From: SOJA01 sp964598485
GTDB lineage: Archaea; Thermoproteota; Bathyarchaeia; Bathyarchaeales; Bathycorpusculaceae
Length of the DNA: 64,000 bases
NCBI GenBank assembly: GCA_964598485.1
Contig: CAZRCD010000006.1
Span: 43,584-107,583, forward strand
Reading direction: 5' to 3'
The notes under the pieces are model-generated. The model was given only the letters and a program-made list of their open reading frames with translations. It was not told where the DNA came from and did no database searches. The position numbers were made by a program, and so were the translations under genes. Below, piece by piece: positions 50,269 to 58,893 of this stretch (positions are counted from its first letter, which is position 1; every line of letters starts with the position of its first letter).

Positions 50269-51975
50269 TCATTTTTTATCCTCCATGTTAAAACTAGAAG
50301 CACAGTATTGTGGTTGACACTCGATTCCAGATTTCCTATTCACAAATAGATTCTCTAATCCGGAGAACTTCATGATGGGTTTAACAATTTTCCTACCATG
50401 CTTCCACCTATAATAAGGAGATGCTAATAGAGTGCCAAACAAAGCAATTTTGTTTAGGTTAGGTGCCCACAAATCAAAATTACGCCTCCAGCATCTCGAA
50501 ATAATCTCCCACTGGAGTTCATCAAGGTCTTTTAGATCTTTATGCCTTTGCCTTTTCAGAATGGATTCTTCTTCTGATGTGAAAAGGAGTGGAACATAGA
50601 AAATCTTAGCTTTTTTGAGCCTGTCGAGTAGTTCGAGTGTAGCAAGTATATCTTCTTCTTGTTCCCCAGGCAAACCTAAAATCAGAGTTGCTAATGGACA
50701 AATGTCATTGTCATTTAGGGTTCCTATTGCTTGGACAACAATGTCTTGCCATTGCTCGGGCTTGTAAGGCAACATCTTTCCTGCCATATACTTTTTCATT
50801 AGTTGCGTACTACCCGTTTCTATTCCAACTTCAATGGAAGCACAAGGTTTGCCGTTGCAAACCCACATAGATTTCTCGACGAGAGCTGGTGCTATCTTCT
50901 CCACAATCTTTCTATCATAAACGACAGGTGCAAGTGAAGCGTGAGCAATTTGTATGAGATTGACACCTTCGACTTTATCCACACTTTGAATTAACTTAAC
51001 GATAGCTTCTCTATTTGGAATGAAATTTCGTTTCGTTTTGTATAGAAATATATCATCTGTCTGAAGAAGAATCATTCTTGTTCCACTATTTGCGTTCAAT
51101 TTAACTTCTTTCAGAATATGTTCCAAAGGAAAAGAATCTCGCTGACGCATAGTAGCCGAACAAAAGGCACATCCTCTACCACAACCACGCGTTATTTCAA
51201 CTGTTCCGTACAGTGAAGGCTTTTCAATAGTAGGAACTTCTTTCCTTTCAGGCATTTGCGTTGTGATCACTTTATCAAGCTCTTCACCATCTAATGCTTT
51301 TCTGAAGATTTCCATAACAGAGTGTTCTGCTTGTCCAATTACAATCGAATCTATACCAAGCTCGTCTTGCATATTTGCCCTTGATATTTGCCACGCACCT
51401 GAACCACCAACAATAATTTTAGGCTTATATTTTCTGAACATGAAATTAGAAAGTAGACTTTCAAATTCTACAAGACTCGCAGGCTTTCCATTTAAGCCTA
51501 GAATACTCGTGTAAGTTCTGCTAACAAAACCTATACCTAGCGGATCCATCGTAGAAATCCCAACGACCTTTGTTTTTGGTCCGATAAATCTATGAAGATT
51601 ATGAGGGTGCACGGTGACTACATTTTTCTCTCCAAATTCTTTGATTAACAATGTCTCAACTTTTCTTAATCCATAAGGTGCAAACTTTGCTGTACCATCT
51701 TCATTGAAATCAGAATTTGGATAAAGTTTTTTCCTTAAGATATACTTGGGAAGAACTAGCGGAAAACCCCCTGAAAATGCTATGAATGGATTAAGATTGA
51801 AATTACTCATTTCAATCACTGAAGCCGTCAGAACTATTGGTACTCCATCATTCTTTGGCATTTTATCATTCAATTTTGTATGAATAAACTTCTCAGTCGT
51901 TTGCACACTTTTTGAAATGAATTCATTTACGAAATTACCAAGAGCCTTGATCACAATCTCAGTTGAGCCTCTCAT
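50269..51975 (-). CDS. Radical SAM protein with N-terminal B12-binding-like domain
   Basis: 568 residues. The radical SAM cluster is GCGRGCAFC (near 268), preceded by GKPASLVEFESLLSNFMFRK and a Rossmann-like IIVGGSGAWQ/IVIGQAEHSV. The later LATLILGLPGEQEEDILATL is the typical late-barrel motif. The opening (PIVLTASVIEMSNFNLNPFI, then KYAPYGLRKVETLL) and VVGISTMDPLGIG match a family of archaeal B12-radical SAM proteins that I recognise by pattern but cannot name confidently. Some lipid-modifying archaeal enzymes, such as GDGT ring synthases, also combine these domains. It heads the leftward operon; the next gene starts 18 bp downstream of its stop. Confidence 0.85.
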   Translation of the reverse strand: MRGSTEIVIKALGNFVNEFISKSVQTTEKFIHTKLNDKMPKNDGVPIVLTASVIEMSNFNLNPFIAFSGGFPLVLPKYILRKKLYPNSDFNEDGTAKFAPYGLRKVETLLIKEFGEKNVVTVHPHNLHRFIGPKTKVVGISTMDPLGIGFVSRTYTSILGLNGKPASLVEFESLLSNFMFRKYKPKIIVGGSGAWQISRANMQDELGIDSIVIGQAEHSVMEIFRKALDGEELDKVITTQMPERKEVPTIEKPSLYGTVEITRGCGRGCAFCSATMRQRDSFPLEHILKEVKLNANSGTRMILLQTDDIFLYKTKRNFIPNREAIVKLIQSVDKVEGVNLIQIAHASLAPVVYDRKIVEKIAPALVEKSMWVCNGKPCASIEVGIETGSTQLMKKYMAGKMLPYKPEQWQDIVVQAIGTLNDNDICPLATLILGLPGEQEEDILATLELLDRLKKAKIFYVPLLFTSEEESILKRQRHKDLKDLDELQWEIISRCWRRNFDLWAPNLNKIALFGTLLASPYYRWKHGRKIVKPIMKFSGLENLFVNRKSGIECQPQYCASSFNMEDKK

Positions 51976-51984
51976 TTTAACACG

Positions 51985-52007
51985 TACTATGAACTTATTT
52001 GTTCATA
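51985..52007 (-). promoter_or_regulatory. Candidate operator of the radical SAM operon
   Basis: TATGAAC-N6-GTTCATA (51988-52007) is a 7-bp inverted repeat. Its minus-strand left part, GTTCATAGTA (51994-51985), is identical to the motif at the regulator's own promoter (46961-46970). It sits 10-33 bp upstream of the first codon of the operon. Confidence 0.5.
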
Positions 52008-52139
52008 TATATGCATCTTTTGTGACATATAAATAAAAGTTTTCACTGCCAAAGAAAAGAAAGGAGGATGGAAATTTTGCATAGGAAAGAATGGGTAGAC
52101 TCTTGATTTTAATGACTTGCACTTAATTAAGTGTGAAAA

Positions 52140-52153
52140 CCGCCCGGTCCACA
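52140..52153 (+). mobile_element. attR: right boundary of tRNA-Ala island
   Basis: CCGCCCGGTCCACA, identical to the tRNA-Ala 3' end at 46659-46672. It lies outside any tRNA, preceded by GTGTGAAAA instead of the T-arm. Confidence 0.75.
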
Positions 52154-52157
52154 AAAC

Positions 52158-52193
52158 CTTCTTTCGAGAAAGAAGCTTTGCCGAGAAAGCTTC
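52158..52193. repeat. Two mutually exclusive hairpins
   Basis: CTTCTTT-CGAG-AAAGAAG (52158-52175) and GAAGCTTT-N6-AAAGCTTC (52172-52193) share bases 52172-52175, so only one can form at a time. The arrangement recalls an attenuator or an attachment-site core region. Confidence 0.45.
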
Positions 52194-52506
52194 TGTCTTC
52201 AATTGTTGAATAAGCATTTTTCAGCGTGCGCTAGTATCTAATGGTAATACTTCTATACTGAGTATCTAATCCCGTATGGTTCATAATGCTCATATTATGT
52301 CTAAGGAGACAATTAGAGACTATTTGGTTGCAAAGCATGGGAAAGACTAAGAAATATGCCATGTATGTCTAATAGTGACAATGGACTGCTATAGAATATT
52401 AGTAGAGAATTAATATGATCAATCCAATAATACTGATAATACTGTATTTGACTGATCTTGCTTTTCGAATTGTTAAATAAAGGAGAGGGTATGGTGACGC
52501 TGTTGG

Positions 52507-52950
52507 TCAGATTATGCGGAAGTCTTCTCTTATTGTTGTTAACACTACGTGAGTATTTGTTCTTTCTACGTAGGGTAGGGCTAGGAGACGTTTGGTGAAT
52601 TTGCCTAGTTCTTCTCGGTTCTTGAATTTCGCGACTATGATTGCGTCTATCAAGCCTGTTACGTCGTATACGCAGCAGACGTTTGGGAGTCTTGCAATCT
52701 CGTTTTCCATTTCTAAAAGCCTTCCTTTTGAAACTGTTATTTCGCTAACAACTGTCAATTCGTAGCCAAGTTTTTCTTGATCAAGCAGAGCCGAATAGCC
52801 CTTTATTATCCCTTCCTTCTTCATCTTTTTCACTCGTGAAAGAACTGTGCCTATGGAAACACCGCATTGTTTAGCTATCTGACGTGATGAAAGCCTCGCG
52901 TCACTAAGTAACGTTTTTAAGATTTTGACATCTGTCTTGTCTAAACTCAT
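52507..52950 (-). CDS. Lrp/AsnC-family transcriptional regulator
   Basis: 147 residues from the ATG at 52950; a TTG at 52980 is possible. MSLDKTDVKILKTLLSDARL followed by SSRQIAKQCGVSIGTVLSRV is the Lrp helix-turn-helix, and the C-terminal half (VCCVYDVTGLIDAIIVAKFK) is the RAM ligand-binding domain. Divergent from glnA with 181 bp between the starts, so regulation of nitrogen assimilation is likely. Confidence 0.9.
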   Translation of the reverse strand: MSLDKTDVKILKTLLSDARLSSRQIAKQCGVSIGTVLSRVKKMKKEGIIKGYSALLDQEKLGYELTVVSEITVSKGRLLEMENEIARLPNVCCVYDVTGLIDAIIVAKFKNREELGKFTKRLLALPYVERTNTHVVLTTIREDFRII

Positions 52951-52976
52951 TACGCTCACCGATATTGCACACTTAT

Positions 52977-53040
52977 CCAATTAAGACATATACCTATTTA
53001 ACATTTACTTCGAAAACCACCAATTAAGCTTTTATATCTG
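52977..53040. promoter_or_regulatory. Lrp/glnA divergent control region
   Basis: CCAATTAAG occurs twice as a direct repeat (52977-52985 and 53020-53028). The second copy abuts the glnA TATA-like CTTTTATATC (53028-53037); the Lrp-gene TATA-like TTAAATAG (minus strand, 52995-53002) lies between. Candidate binding sites for the Lrp protein. Confidence 0.5.
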
Positions 53041-53131
53041 CAGAGATAATTGTTTTTTATGCAAACTTGTCATAGGAGGGAATACGACGACATTCGATAG
53101 GTCTCAAGTAATTCGAAACTTTGACACCAAT

Positions 53132-54478
53132 TTGAAGCTGATGAGCAACGCCGATTACATCCTTCTACACTTCACAGATACGCTTGGGTTCCTTAAAGGT
53201 AGGACAATTCCAACAGAAGAAGCGGAAAACGCTTTGGCAGAAGGTGTCGGTTTTGACGGCTCTTCTATAATGGGTGGAGTTAGTATAGAAGAAAGCGACA
53301 TGGTCATGAAACCTGATGCATCCACGTTCGCCGTTTGCCCCCACTACTTTTACGACAAAAGTGTTGCAAGCTTCATTTGCAACATACACCGCCCCAATGG
53401 TAAAAGTTTTGAAAGCGACCCAAGACATATTTGTGAAAAAACCACAGAAAAGGCGTTACGAGAAGGGTACGAACCAACAGCTGCGGCTGAATTAGAATTT
53501 TATCTTGTACAGAAAAGTGAAGAAGGTGATGTTTACCCTGTTGAAAACCACCTCATAGACAAAGAGAGATATTTTGACATAACTCCGGGTCGGGACATAA
53601 CAGAAACCTACAGGATGGACTTGTCCAACGCTTTATCTTCCATGGGACTCATCGTAGAACGAGGACAACATGAGGTCGGCTCAGCCCAAAACGAGATCAC
53701 ATTCAAGTACTCAGACCCTGTAACCACATCTGACAACATCATGCGATATAAGTTTGCAGCCAAGGCTGTGGCGGACAGAAAATACGGCTGGATAGCAACA
53801 TTCATGCCAAAACCATGGATTGACAAGCCAGGGAATGGCATGCACATCCATGTCGGTCTCTTCAACCCAAAAAACGACAAAAACATATTTTATGACAACA
53901 AAGGCTACGCACACATCTCGCAGAAATGCCGATATTTCATTGGCGGCCTCTTGGAGCATGCTAGGGCACTCTGTGCTATTGTAGCGCCTACTGTTAATAG
54001 TTATAAGAGGCTGGTGCCTGGTTATGAGGCGCCAATTTACATTGCATGGAGTAGACGAAATCGTTCAGCCTTGATAAGAGTGCCGGAATATTTCGGTGGA
54101 AAAGAAGGAGAGGCGAGGATAGAATTCAGATGCCCAGACCCACTGTGTAACCCTTATCTTGGGTATGCTGTGATACTTGAGGCTGGGCTGGATGGCATCA
54201 GAAAGAAGACTGAACCAAGAGAGCCTGTGGAAACAAACGTTTATCACCTCAACGATGCTCAACGTAGAGAGCTGGGCGTTGGAGGTTTGCCTACATCACT
54301 GAAGGAAGCTTTGGAAGAGTGGAAAAGCGATGAAATTTGCATAAAGGCCTTGGGTAAGGAGAACGCAGAGAAGTACATAGAGCTTAAAGAGCAGGAATGG
54401 AAGGAGTATGAACCACACGCACCAAACAACAAAAATGAAATAACCTCATGGGAATTGCAGAAATATCTTTACACCTAG
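53132..54478 (+). CDS. glnA: Type I glutamine synthetase, unusual 5' end
   Basis: ATP-dependent amidation of glutamate to glutamine. VGFDGSSIMGGVSIEESDMV, NGMHIHVGLFNPKN, NSYKRLVPGYEAPIYIAWSR and VPEYFGGKEGEARIEFRCPD are the active-site motifs. 448 residues as listed from the TTG at 53132. However, upstream in frame (53081-53131) the sequence FDRSQVIRNFDTNLK continues the usual N-terminal helix and has no ATG/GTG/TTG, while a GGAGGG ribosome site lies at 53075-53080. The true start may be a non-standard codon there, or an indel separates it from the ATG at 53059. No adenylylation site was judged. Confidence 0.93.
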   Translation: MKLMSNADYILLHFTDTLGFLKGRTIPTEEAENALAEGVGFDGSSIMGGVSIEESDMVMKPDASTFAVCPHYFYDKSVASFICNIHRPNGKSFESDPRHICEKTTEKALREGYEPTAAAELEFYLVQKSEEGDVYPVENHLIDKERYFDITPGRDITETYRMDLSNALSSMGLIVERGQHEVGSAQNEITFKYSDPVTTSDNIMRYKFAAKAVADRKYGWIATFMPKPWIDKPGNGMHIHVGLFNPKNDKNIFYDNKGYAHISQKCRYFIGGLLEHARALCAIVAPTVNSYKRLVPGYEAPIYIAWSRRNRSALIRVPEYFGGKEGEARIEFRCPDPLCNPYLGYAVILEAGLDGIRKKTEPREPVETNVYHLNDAQRRELGVGGLPTSLKEALEEWKSDEICIKALGKENAEKYIELKEQEWKEYEPHAPNNKNEITSWELQKYLYT

Positions 54479-54545
54479 CGATAACAACTTAACTTATTAG
54501 TGTAGATACGACAGCATTTATTTCCCAGTGTGAGAAGATGCAGCA

Positions 54546-56090
54546 ATGAAATATGATACCATACTTGTGCTCGACTTCGGCGGACAGTACTGCCACCTAA
54601 TAGGAAGACGAATCAGGGAGTACGGAGTCTATTCCGAACTGGTTCCCCACGACATAAAACCAGAAAAAATCAAGCTTCTAAACCAAAAATTCAACGTAAA
54701 AGGACTAGTTTTTTCAGGAGGACCAGCCAGCGTTTATGAGCCGAATACACCAAAACCAGACCCAAGCATTCTTGATTTAGACCTGCCAGTTTTAGGTCTA
54801 TGTTATGGACATCAACTCATAGCCCAGATGGCTGGAGGAAAAGTTGAGCCATCCAGACAGAGGGAGTATGGAATAGCCTATGTCACTATTGACAGGCCTG
54901 TGAGTGTCTTGAAGGGGTTAGATGGTAGAGAGAAGGTTTGGATGAGCCATGGCGACACTGTTTTCTCCATTCCCGATGAATATGAGGTTTTAGCCCATAC
55001 AGAAAATTGTCCAGTTGCCGCTTTTAAGCATAAGATGAAGCCGATCTATGGGTTGCAGTGGCATCCAGAGGTTGTTCACACAAAAAAGGGTATGCAAATG
55101 CTCCGCAACTTTATCTTTGAAGTCTGCAAATGCGAACCTAACTGGAAAATAGAGGACGTGGTAGAAAAAGCAACAGAAGAAATAAAGGCAGAGGTTGGTG
55201 ATGGAAAAGCAATAATAGCCCTAAGCGGGGGCATAGATTCAAGCGTGGCAACAGCCCTTGCAGCCAAAGCAATAGACAACAGACTTACAGCAGTTTTCGT
55301 TGACCACGGATTTATGCGAGAGAAAGAACCGGAATTTGTGAGAAATGTCTTTGAGAAGTTTAAGATAAGCCTGATAATGGTAGATGCACGAGAGAGATTT
55401 CTGACAAAACTCAACGGAGTAGTTGAGCCTGAAACAAAGAGGAAAATCATAGGAGAGGAATTCATACGGGTTTTCGAAGAAATCGCAGAAAGAACAGGCG
55501 CAGAATACTTAATTCAAGGAACCATTTATCCGGACAGAATTGAATCTGGCTTTAGAAAATTCTCGGACAAAATAAAAACACACCATAATGTCGCTGGTTT
55601 ACCTATGCAAATCATGTTTAAGAAAATTGTTGAACCGCTTCGCGATTTGTACAAAGATGAAGTTAGAAAGGTTGCTGAGATGCTTTCGTTGCCGAAGGAA
55701 ATAGCTTCTAGACAACCATTCCCGGGTCCAGGACTGGCGGTCAGGATCATCGGTGAATTAACTGAAGAGAAAGTCGAAATCGCGAAGAAAGCGGATAGAA
55801 TTGTGAGAGAAGAAATTGAGAAGAGTGGGTTGGAAGAGAATTTGTGGCAGTATTTCGCTGTTTTAACTGACACTAAAGCCACTGGTGTCAAAGGCGATGC
55901 TAGATCTTATGGTTACGTTGTTTCTATCAGGGTTGTAGAAAGTCGTGAAGCAATGACTGCGAGTTTTGCTAAAATCCCCTACGCAGTGCTGGAAAATATC
56001 TCAACAAGAATGACTAATGAGATTCCAGAGGTAACACGGGTTGTTTATGATATAACTCATAAACCTCCTGCAACAATCGAATGGGAATAA
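54546..56090 (+). CDS. guaA: GMP synthase (glutamine-hydrolysing), fused form
   Basis: Converts XMP to GMP using glutamine. The N-terminal class I glutamine amidotransferase (1-190) has nucleophile Cys in GLCYGHQLIAQ (about residue 82) and the His-Glu pair in LQWHPEVVHT. The ATP-pyrophosphatase domain has the PP-loop ALSGGIDSSVAT (about 225), and the C-terminal dimerisation domain includes RQPFPGPGLAVRI. Many archaea split this enzyme into two subunits; here it is one chain. Follows glnA, which supplies its glutamine, by 67 bp. Confidence 0.96.
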   Translation: MKYDTILVLDFGGQYCHLIGRRIREYGVYSELVPHDIKPEKIKLLNQKFNVKGLVFSGGPASVYEPNTPKPDPSILDLDLPVLGLCYGHQLIAQMAGGKVEPSRQREYGIAYVTIDRPVSVLKGLDGREKVWMSHGDTVFSIPDEYEVLAHTENCPVAAFKHKMKPIYGLQWHPEVVHTKKGMQMLRNFIFEVCKCEPNWKIEDVVEKATEEIKAEVGDGKAIIALSGGIDSSVATALAAKAIDNRLTAVFVDHGFMREKEPEFVRNVFEKFKISLIMVDARERFLTKLNGVVEPETKRKIIGEEFIRVFEEIAERTGAEYLIQGTIYPDRIESGFRKFSDKIKTHHNVAGLPMQIMFKKIVEPLRDLYKDEVRKVAEMLSLPKEIASRQPFPGPGLAVRIIGELTEEKVEIAKKADRIVREEIEKSGLEENLWQYFAVLTDTKATGVKGDARSYGYVVSIRVVESREAMTASFAKIPYAVLENISTRMTNEIPEVTRVVYDITHKPPATIEWE

Positions 56091-56222
56091 AACTTGAAAT
56101 GTTTTACCCCAAAACAGAGGAGTTTGAGCTTACATAAACATTGAAACTAGAGTAACCACTTACCGAAAACCCGAATGATATATCTAGATTCGACTAAACC
56201 GCCAAAAGCGATGAAAATGTCG

Positions 56223-57848
56223 TTAAAATTTAGGTTTAGCTCTGCCCAGCTTCCTGTCCATGCATGCTTTGACAAAACCGTAATATTCTGGATCTGGTTT
56301 TCCTGGGCGACTTTTAAATTCTCCGTGAAATTGTGAGGCGAAAAAGAAGAAGCAGTCCGGCAGTTCCAAAATTTCCATTCTCCTTCCATCTGCACTTTTG
56401 CCGGAAAATACTAGGCCGTTTTTCTTAAAAGCCTCTGAATAGTCTAGGTTTACTTCGAATCTGTGGCGGTGGCGTTCGTAAATTTCTTGGCGTTCATAAA
56501 GTTTGTGCGCAATTGTGTTTGGTTCTATTATTATTTTATGAGCACCTAACCGCATTGTGGCACCTTTGTATTTTATTCCTCTCTGCTCAGGCATTAGGTC
56601 AATAACTGGATTAGGCGAATTCGGGTTGATTTCTGTGCTGTTCGCGTTCTCCAAGCCACATACATGACGTGCAAACTCTATTACGGCTAGTTGGAAGCCA
56701 TAGCATATTCCAAGAAACGGTATGTTGTTTTCTCTTGCAAACTTAATTGCCATTATTTTTCCTTCCGTGCCTCTTGGACCAAAACCATAAGGAACAAATA
56801 CGCCGTCAAAATTTCTGAGAATTTCAATCTCCTTTGGGTTTTGTTCGAACTTTTCAGCTTCTATATACCTAATTTTGACTTTTGTTCTACATGTTGCCCC
56901 AGCAATCCGCAATGCTTCATTCATACTTACGTAGCTGTCTGCCAACCCAGCGTACTTGCCCACTAGACCAATTTTCACCTCATGTTCAGGATTTGATATG
57001 GCGTTCACAAAATCCCTCCACTCTTTATAGTCGGGTTTGCGCTCTGGGAATCCAAGTCTTTTGCAGACGAATTTGCCCATCCCTTGCTTGTCTAAGATGA
57101 GTGGAACTTGATAGATTGTTTCGACATTGTGAGAGCAGAACACAGCGTTTTCAGGTATTGTGCCGAATAAAGCTATTTTTCCTAAAGCCTCAGAGTTTAT
57201 CATTTTTGTGCATCTGGCAACTATGACGTCTGGTTGGATACCGATGCGTCTCAACTCGTTAACGCTGTGTTGGAGAGGTTTTGTTTTCATCTCCTTCGTA
57301 ACGTCCAGTATTGGAACCAAAGCAATATGCACGTATAACGTGTTTTCGTAGCCTTCTTCCAGACGCATTTGCCTAATAGCTTCTAGAAAGGGTAAGCCTT
57401 CGATGTCTCCGACGGTTCCGCCGACCTCTGTTAATGCAACATCAACTTTGGAGTGTTTTGCAACGGTGCGTATGCGGTTTTTGATTTCATTAGTTACGTG
57501 GGGCACGATTTGGACGCATCTTCCCAGAAAGCTGCCCCGTCTTTCCTTTTCAATAACTGCTTTGTATACCATGCCCGTGGTGATGTTATTCTCTTTTTTC
57601 AGGTTCAGATCGAGAAAACGTTCATACCCTCCCAAGTCTAAATCCGTCTCGCCTCCGTCGTCAGTTACGTAAACCTCACCATGCATGTAGGGATTCATCG
57701 TTCCAGCGTCAATATTCACATAAGGGTCAATTTTTATAACTGTAACCTTGAACCCTCTTGCTTGAAGCATTTTTCCTATTGAAGAAGTTACAATACCCTT
57801 ACCAACCGAGCTTAAAACGCCGCCCGTGACAAAAACATACTTAACCAT
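56223..57848 (-). CDS. pyrG: CTP synthase
   Basis: UTP to CTP amination with glutamine. The N-terminal synthetase domain begins VKYVFVTGGVLSSVGKGIVT (P-loop) and DPYVNIDAGTMNPY; the C-terminal glutaminase has LGICYGFQLAVIEFAR (nucleophile Cys) and the ASQFHGEFKSRP His/Glu. Full length (about 541). I prefer the ATG at 57848 (MVKYVF) over the ATG-like start at 57866 because the family begins there. Convergent with guaA. Confidence 0.96.
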   Translation of the reverse strand: MVKYVFVTGGVLSSVGKGIVTSSIGKMLQARGFKVTVIKIDPYVNIDAGTMNPYMHGEVYVTDDGGETDLDLGGYERFLDLNLKKENNITTGMVYKAVIEKERRGSFLGRCVQIVPHVTNEIKNRIRTVAKHSKVDVALTEVGGTVGDIEGLPFLEAIRQMRLEEGYENTLYVHIALVPILDVTKEMKTKPLQHSVNELRRIGIQPDVIVARCTKMINSEALGKIALFGTIPENAVFCSHNVETIYQVPLILDKQGMGKFVCKRLGFPERKPDYKEWRDFVNAISNPEHEVKIGLVGKYAGLADSYVSMNEALRIAGATCRTKVKIRYIEAEKFEQNPKEIEILRNFDGVFVPYGFGPRGTEGKIMAIKFARENNIPFLGICYGFQLAVIEFARHVCGLENANSTEINPNSPNPVIDLMPEQRGIKYKGATMRLGAHKIIIEPNTIAHKLYERQEIYERHRHRFEVNLDYSEAFKKNGLVFSGKSADGRRMEILELPDCFFFFASQFHGEFKSRPGKPDPEYYGFVKACMDRKLGRAKPKF

Positions 57849-57913
57849 GTCTTGCTTTCCTCGCAATAACCTAAACCTTTCAACAGAGTATTAATATAAC
57901 TTTTTTGTGTGCG

Positions 57914-58414
57914 TTAAAATGGGCAGTCTGGAGCATGTTCTTTAATTCGATTAATGATGCTGCAGAGTTTTTCAGGGTTATTCGAAGAGAAAACGAAGGG
58001 TTTTCCTTTTTGCTGGGTTATTTTAACCGCGTCGCCTAATGATGTTGTGTAAGCCCAAGAGCGGTCGGTAAAGCAATATCTGACGCCTGTTCCTCCATAT
58101 TTGGAAAGAGGGGTTTTGGTGTGTTTACAAGAGACTATATTTGATATTGGAATGTGTTTGTGATTGAAAAAGCCGTAATTGATTGAAAGTTCGTTGTTGG
58201 TCACGTGTATCTGTATACCTCGATAATTCCAAAATAAAAATAACACAAACGCTAAAGGAGACACTAAGACAACGATCAAAAAGGGATTTTGAATTGCAAC
58301 GCCAACCGCGATTACTATCAACAAAATGCATAAGACAAGTGAAGAAACAAATCCGACTAATGTTTTCACTAACGTTCCCGCTGGAACACACTCAGAATAT
58401 ATAATATCCCGCAT
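57914..58414 (-). CDS. PH-like domain membrane protein
   Basis: 166 residues. Two close transmembrane helices (about 18-62, SLVLCILLIVIAVGVAIQNP then FLIVVLVSPLAFVLFLF) precede a soluble domain with IQIHVTNNELSINYGFFNHK, the pattern of bacterial PH (bPH/DUF304-like) domains. Function unknown; such proteins organise membrane complexes. It lies 66 bp upstream of the CTP synthase start on the same strand. Confidence 0.7.
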   Translation of the reverse strand: MRDIIYSECVPAGTLVKTLVGFVSSLVLCILLIVIAVGVAIQNPFLIVVLVSPLAFVLFLFWNYRGIQIHVTNNELSINYGFFNHKHIPISNIVSCKHTKTPLSKYGGTGVRYCFTDRSWAYTTSLGDAVKITQQKGKPFVFSSNNPEKLCSIINRIKEHAPDCPF

Positions 58415-58542
58415 ATCAACTCTAACTACAATAAAATGAGCGGTTTTAAATTAATCTTTTGAGACCTATGACTCCTCAATAAACATAAGAAACAAGCTAC
58501 ATTTTTAGGGGAGAACCACCAAGTATATGTTGGGAGCCAATA

Positions 58543-58698
58543 ATGCCAATATTGGAAATACTGTTTTCAGTCTTGCTAGCAGCGTGTCTTTCGCTTGTTA
58601 TTGGTTTGATAGCATGTTTTCTATTAGGTTCGGATTGGCGAATAAAGCCATTACGAGATATGTATGAGAGACTTTATGAAAAAATAAGACGAAAATAG
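58543..58698 (+). CDS. Small single-helix membrane protein (51 aa)
   Basis: ATG at 58543 with GGGAG 8 nt upstream. ILEILFSVLLAACLSLVIGL followed by IACFLLG is one transmembrane helix, then a basic amphipathic tail (DWRIKPLRDMYERLYEKIRR). Composition and ribosome site support a real gene; family unknown. Confidence 0.6.
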   Translation: MPILEILFSVLLAACLSLVIGLIACFLLGSDWRIKPLRDMYERLYEKIRRK

Positions 58699-58893
58699 CC
58701 AATAGGTGTTTAAATAAGGCTAACTCCAATTTGTGCAGCAACTATCTACTCCAATTTTGTGATCATGGAATCGAAGAGGTACAACCCTTTATCGTTCCCG
58801 AACTTCCGGAGCAAGGGGGAAATCTGAGCAGAGGGAAAGCGGGCCAGATATGTTCATTTAAGTGCAGTATCACCAATTCCAAAGTAATCGTAA

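Larger units (their letters stand above)
51976..52506. other. Gene-free region: operon promoter, att site, alternate hairpins
   Basis: Holds the minus-strand promoter of the radical SAM operon (TATA-like near 52023-52033), a palindrome CACTTAATTAAGTG (52120-52133), the right attachment site, overlapping hairpins (52158-52193) and, beyond it, no supported gene. A 17-codon ORF near 52299 (MSKETIRDYLVAKHGKD) looks like a relic. Confidence 0.55.

Noticed and set aside
53059..53100. ATG at 53059 as a short upstream ORF of glnA
   Set aside because: Only 13 codons. It could be a leader peptide, but an indel or alternative glnA start explains it as well, so it is discussed with glnA rather than listed.
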